A stretch of DNA of 11,818 bases. Source: an uncultured Chitinophagaceae bacterium. GTDB taxonomy: Bacteria > Bacteroidota > Bacteroidia > Chitinophagales > Chitinophagaceae. The stretch is taken from NCBI GenBank assembly GCA_937900675.1, contig CALCEA010000114.1, positions 1 through 11,818 of the forward strand, in the 5' to 3' direction. The position numbers and the translations under genes are program-made. Within the stretch, counting starts at the first letter, position 1. The number at the start of each line of letters is the position of its first letter. This document shows positions 4,340 through 11,818 of this stretch, one piece after another. The notes below the pieces were generated by a model. The model made no database searches. It was not told the origin of the DNA and saw nothing but the letters and a program-made list of their open reading frames with translations.

Positions 4340-6241
4340 TTAATTAGCAATAGAAATTACAGCAGTATCCAATTTCTCATAGACACTGTTATTACTAATA
4401 TATTCAGGAACTAATGCCTTCATCTTGCTAACAATTTGCATTTCGTCATTAGTAGTAGCTAAAATTTGCTCTAACTCGATGGTGGTTTGTTGAACTAATT
4501 CCAAAGACACATCACGTACTTTAGCAATTAAGATTTTATCGTGATAGGTTTGTGTGGTATTTTCTTCATCGTTCAATAACTCTTCATATAATTTCTCTCC
4601 AGGTCTTAAACCGCTATATGTAATATTAACATCAATATTAGGGATTAAGCCATATAAACGAATCATTTTTTTAGCTAAATCTGCAATAGCTACTGGTTGT
4701 CCCATATCAAATACAAATATCTCACCACCATTACCCATACTTCCTGCTTCTAATACCAATTGACAGGCTTCTGGAATAGTCATAAAGTATCTAGTGATAT
4801 TTGGATGGGTCACCGTTACAGGACCACCCTTCTCTATCTGCTCTTTAAAACGAATAATTACCGAACCATTAGAACCTAACACATTTCCAAAACGTGTGGT
4901 AATAAATTTAGTGCTTATCTCTAGTTGCTTAGATAAAGCCTGAACATACATTTCGGCCATTCTCTTACTAGCCCCCATTACATTGGTTGGATTAACTGCT
5001 TTATCTGTAGAAATCATTACAAATCGCTCAACATTATACTTTATAGATAAATCAGCAATTAATTTAACGCCCACTACATTATTTCTAACTGCTTCCGTTG
5101 GACAAAGTTCCATCATAGGCACATGCTTATATGCAGCAGCATGATAAACATATTGAGGTTTAAATTCTTCGAAAAGTGCTTCCATCCTTGAATTATTGGT
5201 AATATCTGCCAAATAACTCACACAGTTTATCCTAGTTCCATTTTCTAATAATTCAAGCTCTAAATTATGTAAAGGCGTCTCTGCCTGATCACAAAGAACA
5301 ATTAATTCAGGAGTATAAGGCAATAACTGTCTTACAATTTCAGATCCAATAGAACCCGCAGCTCCAGTGACTAATATACGCTTACCCTTGATCTGAGATT
5401 TAATTTGATTATTATTAATTTGAATAGGATCACGTTCCAACAAATCTTCAATTTTAATAGATTGTAATTGTCTACTATTAAATTTACCCTCAGCCCATTT
5501 AGAATAAGGTGGTACACTTAAGACTTTGATATCATGATCCAAACAAAAATCAACCACTTCGTTCTTGCGCTTAGTAGGTAAAGAATAACTGGCAATAATC
5601 AATTCGTCAACAGGTTGCAAATTGGCCATTTCTTTGAATGCAGCAAAAGTGATGATTTGAACACCATTTAAATTCTTGCTACCCTTTTTTCTATCGTCAT
5701 CAATGAAAGCGATAATTTGAATATTTGATTGGCCATCATTATCTAATACTCTTTGAGTAGCCACACCTGTATCTCCAGCACCAAAAATCACTACAGATTT
5801 TTTCTTCATCTTATAGTTTTTGGCATAAGCAAATAAATACTTTACCAAAACACGATAACTGATTAAAAACAAGAAAGTAAATACGGTGTATAATGCAATG
5901 ACTAAAGTGGTCAATGATAAAATAGTGCTATAACCTAAAGCTAAAGTGTTTATTACTAAAATAATAAAAGAAGAAATGGCCACGGCTGTGGCAATTCTTA
6001 CTGCATCTTGAACCCCAGTATATCTTACTATACCTGTATATGATTTAGTAGTAGTAAAAACCAAACTGTTCACCAAAAGAATCAACAAGATAGAATTAAT
6101 TACATGCTCCCAGTTGATGGCAGTCAGAATTACATTTTGCTGAATTAAAATGGCAATGAATAGAGCAGTTACTGTTGCCCCTAAATCCAACAAAAGAATT
6201 ACAAATTTTGGTACAATACTAAAATTTCTAATGGTAATCAT
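4340..6241 (-). CDS. Membrane-anchored nucleotide-sugar 4,6-dehydratase (FlaA1/CapD/PglF/WbpM family)
   Basis: The ATG at 6241 gives 633 residues; a TTG seven codons upstream (6262) would give 640, and the residue numbers here use that longer form. Four hydrophobic segments (about 17-40, 55-70, 91-110 and 115-140) form an N-terminal membrane domain. A CoA-binding-like Rossmann domain follows with GAGDTG at 161, then the catalytic extended SDR domain with TGAAGSIGSE at 299 for the dinucleotide. YHAAAYKHVPMME lies at 373, ISTDKAVNP at 417, and VMGASKR at 428, where Met replaces the usual SDR Tyr, as in this dehydratase family. FGNVLGSNGSV and GLRPGEKLYEE are also present. Members convert UDP-GlcNAc to the 4-keto-6-deoxy sugar, on the path to bacillosamine, QuiNAc or FucNAc in surface glycans. 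It is full length. The exact product and epimerisation outcome cannot be read from the sequence. No other glycan gene is adjacent. Confidence 0.95.
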   Translation of the reverse strand: MITIRNFSIVPKFVILLLDLGATVTALFIAILIQQNVILTAINWEHVINSILLILLVNSLVFTTTKSYTGIVRYTGVQDAVRIATAVAISSFIILVINTLALGYSTILSLTTLVIALYTVFTFLFLISYRVLVKYLFAYAKNYKMKKKSVVIFGAGDTGVATQRVLDNDGQSNIQIIAFIDDDRKKGSKNLNGVQIITFAAFKEMANLQPVDELIIASYSLPTKRKNEVVDFCLDHDIKVLSVPPYSKWAEGKFNSRQLQSIKIEDLLERDPIQINNNQIKSQIKGKRILVTGAAGSIGSEIVRQLLPYTPELIVLCDQAETPLHNLELELLENGTRINCVSYLADITNNSRMEALFEEFKPQYVYHAAAYKHVPMMELCPTEAVRNNVVGVKLIADLSIKYNVERFVMISTDKAVNPTNVMGASKRMAEMYVQALSKQLEISTKFITTRFGNVLGSNGSVIIRFKEQIEKGGPVTVTHPNITRYFMTIPEACQLVLEAGSMGNGGEIFVFDMGQPVAIADLAKKMIRLYGLIPNIDVNITYSGLRPGEKLYEELLNDEENTTQTYHDKILIAKVRDVSLELVQQTTIELEQILATTNDEMQIVSKMKALVPEYISNNSVYEKLDTAVISIAN

Positions 6242-6300
6242 ACGTGGCTTTAGTTCATTCAATTGGGGGGAGTTGAATTGGTTAACAAATAATTCTAATG

Positions 6301-6332
6301 ACCTTTGTATCGAATAAATTCAATACAAAGGT
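6301..6332. promoter_or_regulatory. 32-bp near-perfect palindrome overlapping a -7 element: possible operator or terminator
   Basis: The ends ACCTTTGTAT (6301-6310) and ATACAAAGGT (6323-6332) are exact inverse copies, and the inner GAAT/ATTC also pair, so 28 of 32 bases are symmetric. It lies between the lipoprotein stop (6347) and the dehydratase start (6241). On the minus strand TACCTTTG (6333-6326) matches the -7 consensus TAnnTTTG exactly, placing a start near 6320 and a leader of about 80 bases. There is no clear -33 element. The hairpin has no U-tract after it on the minus strand, so an operator is at least as likely as a terminator. Confidence 0.45.
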
Positions 6333-6346
6333 ATTCATTAAAATAA

Positions 6347-6781
6347 TTACTTCCTTACTATTTTGAAGGTCTTTGTAGCAGAGTTGGAAGAGGTTGATTT
6401 TGAAGTAACTACAACTGTTGTAGTACACAAAACACCTGGTTTAAGACTATCAATACTAGCGCTAATAGCAGCCGCAGTGCTAGCTAAACTACTACTAGAA
6501 ATAGTTGTATTATCGGCATCTCTAGTGGTTTTAACATCTACCTGAACTCCCGCTGTAGGTAAAGTTGATGAAACTGTTACCTTCATTGCCTGACTTGCTC
6601 CAGTGGCAGAGAAAATACTGCCAGATCCTGGATCGATATCAATAGAGAATACAATGGACGCCTCCGTTGGAGTTGGAGGTGTCGGAGGATTGGGTGTAGG
6701 AGTTGGACTATCGCCCGATTTACTACAAGCCGCAAAAATGATTGTTGTCGCTAATGCGTATAGAATATTTTTTACTTTCAT
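6347..6781 (-). CDS. Small lipoprotein of unknown function
   Basis: The ATG at 6781 gives 144 residues. The N-terminus MKVKNILYALATTIIFAAC is a lipoprotein signal with lipobox FAAC; lipidation is expected at Cys19, followed by SKSGDS. A Pro/Thr-rich flexible spacer comes next (about residues 25-39, repeated PTP/PPTP). The rest is a single compact, Ser/Thr-rich, strand-rich domain of about 105 residues with one further Cys, ending TKTFKIVRK. It resembles small Ig-like or beta-sandwich surface lipoproteins of Bacteroidota in style, but I cannot name the family. Its start is 3 bases after the stop of the giant T9SS protein, indicating cotranscription and possibly coupled translation, so it may be an envelope partner of that protein. 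The palindrome at 6301-6332 follows its stop. Confidence 0.85.
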   Translation of the reverse strand: MKVKNILYALATTIIFAACSKSGDSPTPTPNPPTPPTPTEASIVFSIDIDPGSGSIFSATGASQAMKVTVSSTLPTAGVQVDVKTTRDADNTTISSSSLASTAAAISASIDSLKPGVLCTTTVVVTSKSTSSNSATKTFKIVRK

Positions 6782-6784
6782 GAT

Positions 6785-9700
6785 TTACATTTTAATCATT
6801 TTAAACTGTTGCTTCAATTTATAATCATTTGAAACTACTCTTATTAAATAAGTACCTGGTACTAAAGAGCCAACATTCAATATAGAACCTGGAAGCACTC
6901 TTTCTTTAATCATTACTCTTTGACCATTTGTCATATCAAAGAATTCAACATTTAAGTATTGGTACCCTGCTACCTTATAATCAAAGTTCAAGTAGTTAAC
7001 AAATGGGTTTGGAGTTATCTTGATAAACTCATTGTTACCCAAATTGATGATATCTGTTACAATGAAGTAGTATGCTGCACTCATTGCACTGAAACAACCA
7101 TTCTCTAATACTTTAACAGTATAACTTCCTGGAACAGCTGGCTTAAATTTATCAGTACCAGAACTATCTACTTTAGCATTGTCTTTATACCAAGTATTAT
7201 TTTTAGATACATTAGAAACTAAGTAGCCTGCAGTATCTCTAGAAAGTATTGGCGCAACAGGTATAGACTTCACTAAGATGTCTAACTTAACTCTATCACC
7301 ATAACATCCAGCTACTGTGTCAGCCTGCGCTACATAGTAAGACTGAGTACCTGCAGCAGATGTATTAAATGTTGGAGTAATAGTTGATCCAGTACCACCA
7401 GTTGCATTATTACCATACCATACTAATTTAGTATTCGCATTTGGCGCAGTGTAAGCAATAGTTGGTTTATCGTTTTGACAAACTGCTGCAGCTGATACCA
7501 CTGGATTAGCTGGTTTAGCGGCTACCGTTACTGAAATACTTCTCACTACAGCACATCCAGCAGCAGTAGTACCCTTCACATAGAAAGTACCAGAAGTACC
7601 TAAAGTTGAAGGTTGAGCCACTTTATTAGTTGTGTTAATATCAGAGAAATATGTATATGTTAATGCTGTAGATGCATTACTTATAAATGCGGTATCTGTT
7701 AAATTAACCGTATTAGGTAAACAAGCCACTGCACTTGACTTAAATGTAAAGCTTGGCTTAGTAGTACAATCTAAGTTGATCAACTTGATCACTCTTTCAA
7801 CAGAAAGACCATACTGATCTGTTACATTTACTTTAAGTCTAATAGTATCAGCATCATCTAGTTTACGCTTATTGATTAAAACGCTATTTACTAAATCAAA
7901 TAGATCATTATTATCACTATTTGCACCAGTTGCTTTTCCATAAGTTAATACTGGAGTAAAGCTTGTTGGTGGCGTAGTATAATTACCTCTTAAAGTAATG
8001 GTGAACTTCGCAGAATCAGCATTTGCTTTAGTATAGTATAATAATGAAGTATCTTTCTCATTCACTAAGATATTTGTTGGAGCAGTAATTACTTTGAATG
8101 AGTATGCTTTATCAAAGTATCCACCATAATTATCCGTTACTCTTAATTTTAATGCATAAGAAGATTTAGTAGGAAGCGCTTTTAATTGTAATAAATTATT
8201 AATCGTATCCAATTTAAATAATGCTGTATCAGAAACAAATGTTGCATCTGAAACAATACTGTATTTCAACTTAGCTGTAGAATCCGCATGGTAAGCAGTT
8301 ATTTTATACTTAACCCCTGTTGAATCATTTTGCTTTAAGTAGAAGCTAGTATCTGTTGAATTATTCAATAAGATATTATATGGAGCACTTCTTTCTACCA
8401 ATGATCTTGTTGCAGTTACTTGAATAGTTTTAGTACCACCAAAGTTTGAACCCGCATTGGCAGCATCAATTGATTGAACAGTCCAATAATAAGTACCAGG
8501 TGCCAACAATACTGTCATTGAATTGTTTTTACCTGCGTTACCAGCATCAGGCGTTTTTCTTGTACCAGTTGCAATATCAGCGTTAGGATCCATTACGTCA
8601 ATCTTACCTGGTGCAGTACCAATTGCTACTGCATAAGTTAAACCTGATGATGGTGTATTATCATCTTTAGAAGGTTTCCAGTTTAATTGAACTAAATATC
8701 TATCATCCACCTTACTAATGATATTTGAATTATCTAAAGTAGGTTGACTCGGAGCAGCATTTGATACATAACTAGATTCAACATAGTTAGAGTCAACAAC
8801 CGCAATTGTTGTATCAGTCGTTGCAAATCCTTTGTATGGATTTTGACTAAATGCAGCAAGCTTACTGGTGCTATTAGAAGACATTGATTTAATAGCTACT
8901 GTCTCCATAGAGTTAGTGGAAGCAGCTGCAGGTGCAACTACTTTAGCAGATAGATCACGAACGTTCTTCAATATTTTGAAAGAAGACACTAAAGTAGAAG
9001 TTCCATCAGTTGGATTCACTACTTTCTCTGTACCAACTAATACCAAGTCTGGTACTTTCTTACCGCTGAAGTCACCCAATGAAGGTCTCATTACTGTATA
9101 ATTACCGAATGGGAAAGTTGGTAATTCACCATATTTAATAATACCATTAGAAGTATTGTTATTAGCCAAAGCCATAGAAGATATTGCACCAACTCCTGTT
9201 CTGGTTCCACTGAAGATTACATCTGGATATCCGTCTGCATTGATATCACCCCATGTGGTTTGACCAGATTCAAATGGTTTTACATCTGAATTTGTTTGTA
9301 AGAACTGAATTGTTTTAGCAGCAGAATCAACCCATTTATTTTGGTAGATTCTAAATACTTGGCCAGTTGCTTGGCTCGAACCAGAAACTGCCAAGTCTAA
9401 TAAACCATCATTATTATAGTCTACTAAATCTATGGTAGCATTTACCAAAGTAGGCAATGATAATGATGTATTTCTTGCAAAAGTGATTGTCTTATTGGTA
9501 GTATCTGTTGTATTCATGTATACCTCACCCACTCTTCTACTATTATTTCCATCATCATCATACATAATTACTAAATCGGTTTTTAAATCCTTGTTGATAT
9601 CACCTAAGCTTAAGATTACATTTGAAATACCTTTACTAGTTAATACTGCATCTAGATTATTTGTTAAAGCAGTTGCTTTAACGCCTGCTCTATTGGAAGA

Positions 9701-11818
9701 AGCAGTATCTTTTTGTATACTGATAAATTTAAATACACCATTTGCTTGTGCATCCAAACCAGTGTAAATCATATCCTTGTATCCATCATTATCTAAATCT
9801 ACAAAGGCAATTTTTGGAGAAGACAATGGAGTTTGATTATAGATTGCTCCAGTAATTTCTTCAAATTTATAGTTTCCTTTATTCTTGAAGATTTTTAATC
9901 TACCACTTCCATTGTTAAAGTCTGATCCTGCAACAGCTAAGTCTAGGTAATTATCATTATTAATATCTACCCATTTAATTTCAGCGTTCACTATTCCAGC
10001 AAATGCATCACCAAATCCTGTACCTGTTCCAGCTAAAGAACTTCTAGTAGAATCGTTTGGAAGTTTATAGAATTTACCTCCAACATTTTTATAAAGACCT
10101 ACAGGGGTATTTGGATTACCATAATCAGAGCCATTATTGGTTACATGACCCAAGTATAAGAAGTCAAACTTACCCGTATTATTCGCATCTGCCCAAGCAA
10201 ATGCAGGTTTTTCCAAAGGTTGAATTCTTGTATCCACAATACCACCTTGATTCAAGAACTGCCATGGATACTTTAATACAATTGTTTGACTTTCTGCAAA
10301 CTTAGAAGATGTATAGTTTCCATCCACTGCTTGAACAGACCAATAGTATACACCTGGAGGTAATTCCATGTAGTACTGATTAGATCCAATCAATGAAGTA
10401 TTTGGAGTTAATAATTGGTCAGTCTTTGGATTTACTTGAACTACTCTTAAATCACTAGCACCAGGTTTGGTACCTAATTTTAAGTTATAGTACAAATTAG
10501 AACTCTTTGTAAGGTCATCTTTAGCAGCATCCCATTGTAATAAAATACGACCTTGACCCTGATCTATGAATCTTAAATTAGAAGGTTGGCTTGGTGCTTT
10601 ATTACCGTTTTCACCTTGGTTATTTAAGTAAATACCAGTTGAGCTTCCTACTGCCTTATTTCCACTTAATACCAAGTCCATACTACCATCACCATTGGCA
10701 TCACCCCAACTAATAGCTGAGTTAGATAATTGAGGCACACCTGCAATTTTAGCTAAAGTGAAATTCCCAAATCCACCTTGGTTTAAATAAAATTTAGAAA
10801 CAGGATTTGCTTTGGCATCTAAACCTGCAACAGTAATGTCTAATAAACCATCATTGTTAAAGTCTACTAATTTAACATCTCCTTTTTCGATACTATCTAA
10901 AATAGTGGTTTGCGTATTATAGATACTTCCATAAGAGAAGTAATTACCAAATTTAGCATTCTTGCTTTCAATGGTTTGGTTTCTTACCAATAATAATTGC
11001 GGGAAATCAATAAATGAATTTCCATTATATTGTCTACCTGTTCCAATGGCAGCGATATCAATATCACCATCACCATCCAAGTCGCCCACATCAAATTTGG
11101 CATCTTTCATAGACATATTCATATTGTAGGTATATCCATTATTATATGAATTGCCACCATAGTTATTGGTTGTAACTTTTGGATCCAAAATAGTATTCAC
11201 ACGAATACCACCTTGAGGATTATTGTTGTTATCAGTACCCGCATAAATCAAATCCAAGTCGCCATCTAAATCATAATCCACGAATCTAGCATCCGCGTTA
11301 TATAAATTAGGAACAACATTGTATTGATTAAATTCAGGATCAATAGTGAAGTTTCCTTTACCATCGTTCTTGTAAATATACGAGCGAGCATTATTCGTAA
11401 GATCTTGTCCAGCAGTGAACATGTCTAATGTACCATTGTTGTCATAATCACCAAAAGCAATATTAGAGTATTTCAAACCTGCAACTGAAGATGGAGTATT
11501 CACTTCAAATACACCTTGGTTATTTATCAATAATTGGAAACTAACAGCAGAAGCTGATTGTCCAATGATTGCTAAGTCTAACCAACCATCATTATTAATA
11601 TCCACCCATTTTAAATCACCATATCTAAATGACTTATTGGTTAAATTTAAATCTGTAAATGTTCCACCATTGTTTTGATACACTTTAGTCACATTACCTA
11701 AGTCATCATTTTGACCCATTACAGCAAGGTCTAATAATCCATCATTATTATAATCACCCCAAGTGAATTTAGCATTGTATAATCCAGGGATTGCATTTTC
11801 AACACTTTGTAAAGGATC
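6785..11818 (-). CDS. Giant T9SS-secreted FG-GAP/VCBS repeat protein with Fn3-, cadherin- and Ig-like domains (5' end missing)
   Basis: The frame is open to the right edge; 1677 residues are visible and the true start lies outside. The ATG at 11719 is internal, because FG-GAP sequence (WGDYNNDGLLDLAVMG) continues upstream. Seven calcium-loop-like motifs of the form D-x-D/N-x-D/N-G-x-x-D lie at visible residues 22, 73, 124, 181, 246, 319 and 373. An Fn3-like domain follows (~408-515, APSQPSNL to the VYYWSVQAVD strand). Seven more motifs lie at 544, 618, 674, 740, 800, 858 and 916, then a second Fn3-like domain (~1021-1135). Next are two cadherin-like modules (~1144-1348), about three Ig-like modules (~1349-1589), two of them with paired Cys, and a T9SS type A sorting domain (~1593-1677: ITPNPF, LNVEFFDMTNGQ, PGTYLIRV, KMIKM). 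It is probably exported across the outer membrane and anchored or released at the surface; adhesion or polysaccharide binding is plausible but unproven. Confidence 0.93.
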   Translation of the reverse strand, partial: DPLQSVENAIPGLYNAKFTWGDYNNDGLLDLAVMGQNDDLGNVTKVYQNNGGTFTDLNLTNKSFRYGDLKWVDINNDGWLDLAIIGQSASAVSFQLLINNQGVFEVNTPSSVAGLKYSNIAFGDYDNNGTLDMFTAGQDLTNNARSYIYKNDGKGNFTIDPEFNQYNVVPNLYNADARFVDYDLDGDLDLIYAGTDNNNNPQGGIRVNTILDPKVTTNNYGGNSYNNGYTYNMNMSMKDAKFDVGDLDGDGDIDIAAIGTGRQYNGNSFIDFPQLLLVRNQTIESKNAKFGNYFSYGSIYNTQTTILDSIEKGDVKLVDFNNDGLLDITVAGLDAKANPVSKFYLNQGGFGNFTLAKIAGVPQLSNSAISWGDANGDGSMDLVLSGNKAVGSSTGIYLNNQGENGNKAPSQPSNLRFIDQGQGRILLQWDAAKDDLTKSSNLYYNLKLGTKPGASDLRVVQVNPKTDQLLTPNTSLIGSNQYYMELPPGVYYWSVQAVDGNYTSSKFAESQTIVLKYPWQFLNQGGIVDTRIQPLEKPAFAWADANNTGKFDFLYLGHVTNNGSDYGNPNTPVGLYKNVGGKFYKLPNDSTRSSLAGTGTGFGDAFAGIVNAEIKWVDINNDNYLDLAVAGSDFNNGSGRLKIFKNKGNYKFEEITGAIYNQTPLSSPKIAFVDLDNDGYKDMIYTGLDAQANGVFKFISIQKDTASSNRAGVKATALTNNLDAVLTSKGISNVILSLGDINKDLKTDLVIMYDDDGNNSRRVGEVYMNTTDTTNKTITFARNTSLSLPTLVNATIDLVDYNNDGLLDLAVSGSSQATGQVFRIYQNKWVDSAAKTIQFLQTNSDVKPFESGQTTWGDINADGYPDVIFSGTRTGVGAISSMALANNNTSNGIIKYGELPTFPFGNYTVMRPSLGDFSGKKVPDLVLVGTEKVVNPTDGTSTLVSSFKILKNVRDLSAKVVAPAAASTNSMETVAIKSMSSNSTSKLAAFSQNPYKGFATTDTTIAVVDSNYVESSYVSNAAPSQPTLDNSNIISKVDDRYLVQLNWKPSKDDNTPSSGLTYAVAIGTAPGKIDVMDPNADIATGTRKTPDAGNAGKNNSMTVLLAPGTYYWTVQSIDAANAGSNFGGTKTIQVTATRSLVERSAPYNILLNNSTDTSFYLKQNDSTGVKYKITAYHADSTAKLKYSIVSDATFVSDTALFKLDTINNLLQLKALPTKSSYALKLRVTDNYGGYFDKAYSFKVITAPTNILVNEKDTSLLYYTKANADSAKFTITLRGNYTTPPTSFTPVLTYGKATGANSDNNDLFDLVNSVLINKRKLDDADTIRLKVNVTDQYGLSVERVIKLINLDCTTKPSFTFKSSAVACLPNTVNLTDTAFISNASTALTYTYFSDINTTNKVAQPSTLGTSGTFYVKGTTAAGCAVVRSISVTVAAKPANPVVSAAAVCQNDKPTIAYTAPNANTKLVWYGNNATGGTGSTITPTFNTSAAGTQSYYVAQADTVAGCYGDRVKLDILVKSIPVAPILSRDTAGYLVSNVSKNNTWYKDNAKVDSSGTDKFKPAVPGSYTVKVLENGCFSAMSAAYYFIVTDIINLGNNEFIKITPNPFVNYLNFDYKVAGYQYLNVEFFDMTNGQRVMIKERVLPGSILNVGSLVPGTYLIRVVSNDYKLKQQFKMIKM

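Noticed and set aside
6265..6270. Run of six G just upstream of the dehydratase start, considered as a phase-variable tract
   Set aside because: Six bases is short for slippage-based switching, and the run lies upstream of the preferred ATG, outside the reading frame.
6603..6824. Plus-strand open frame opposite the lipoprotein gene, rich in Val/Gly
   Set aside because: It is the antisense reading of the Pro/Thr-rich lipoprotein linker and has no independent support; similar plus-strand frames opposite the T9SS gene and the TPR gene were dropped for the same reason.
9400..10870. Recurrent similar DNA segments (CCATCATT-type) in the giant gene, considered as a DNA repeat array or CRISPR
   Set aside because: They are the codons for the repeated NNDGxLD calcium-loop motif, unevenly spaced at about 50-75 codons or more and diverged; no CRISPR-like direct repeat with unique spacers was seen anywhere in the window.
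11719..11719. ATG at 11719 as the start of the giant protein
   Set aside because: The frame stays open for 33 more codons to the window edge and contains another FG-GAP motif, so this Met is internal.

Overview
The window looks like chromosomal DNA from a member of the Bacteroidota, most plausibly a Chitinophagaceae-like bacterium; that family assignment is inference, not measured. The base composition is AT-rich. Likely starts lack Shine-Dalgarno sequences, and several genes are preceded by the Bacteroidota -7 promoter form TAnnTTTG. The largest protein ends in a type IX secretion system (T9SS) type A sorting domain, which is confined to this phylum.

Layout. Positions 1-284 (+) hold the 3' end of purN (purine synthesis). 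A small secreted protein of unknown function (293-742, -) runs against it. Next come a two-pass membrane TPR protein (834-1490, -) and, divergently, a tRNA-Arg(CCT) (1564-1635, +) with a clear intrinsic terminator. A second terminator at 1715-1750 faces the other way and closes a two-gene minus-strand unit: a one-pass membrane protein of unknown function (2224-2643) and a YaeR/GloA2-type VOC metalloprotein (1819-2214). A 183-base divergent spacer with two small hairpins separates that unit from a plus-strand pair: a caspase-like peptidase (2827-3636) and, 10 bases later, a 230-residue membrane-anchored or secreted protein of unknown function (3647-4339). The second gene of this pair carries two perfect GC-rich hairpin palindromes inside its reading frame, which is the most unusual feature of the window.

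The rest is on the minus strand. A FlaA1/CapD/PglF-type membrane-anchored nucleotide-sugar 4,6-dehydratase (4340-6241) abuts the 230-residue gene tail to tail with no intergenic base. Upstream of it, at 6301-6332, is a near-perfect 32-bp palindrome overlapping a consensus -7 element. Further upstream are a Pro/Thr-linker lipoprotein (6347-6781) and, 3 bases before it, a giant T9SS cargo protein (6785 to beyond 11818). The visible part of the giant protein has 14 FG-GAP/VCBS motifs in two sets of seven, each set followed by an Fn3-like domain. Cadherin-like and Ig-like modules and the sorting domain follow. The giant protein and the lipoprotein are probably cotranscribed and both act at the cell surface. 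The dehydratase may contribute to surface glycan synthesis, but no other glycan genes are visible.
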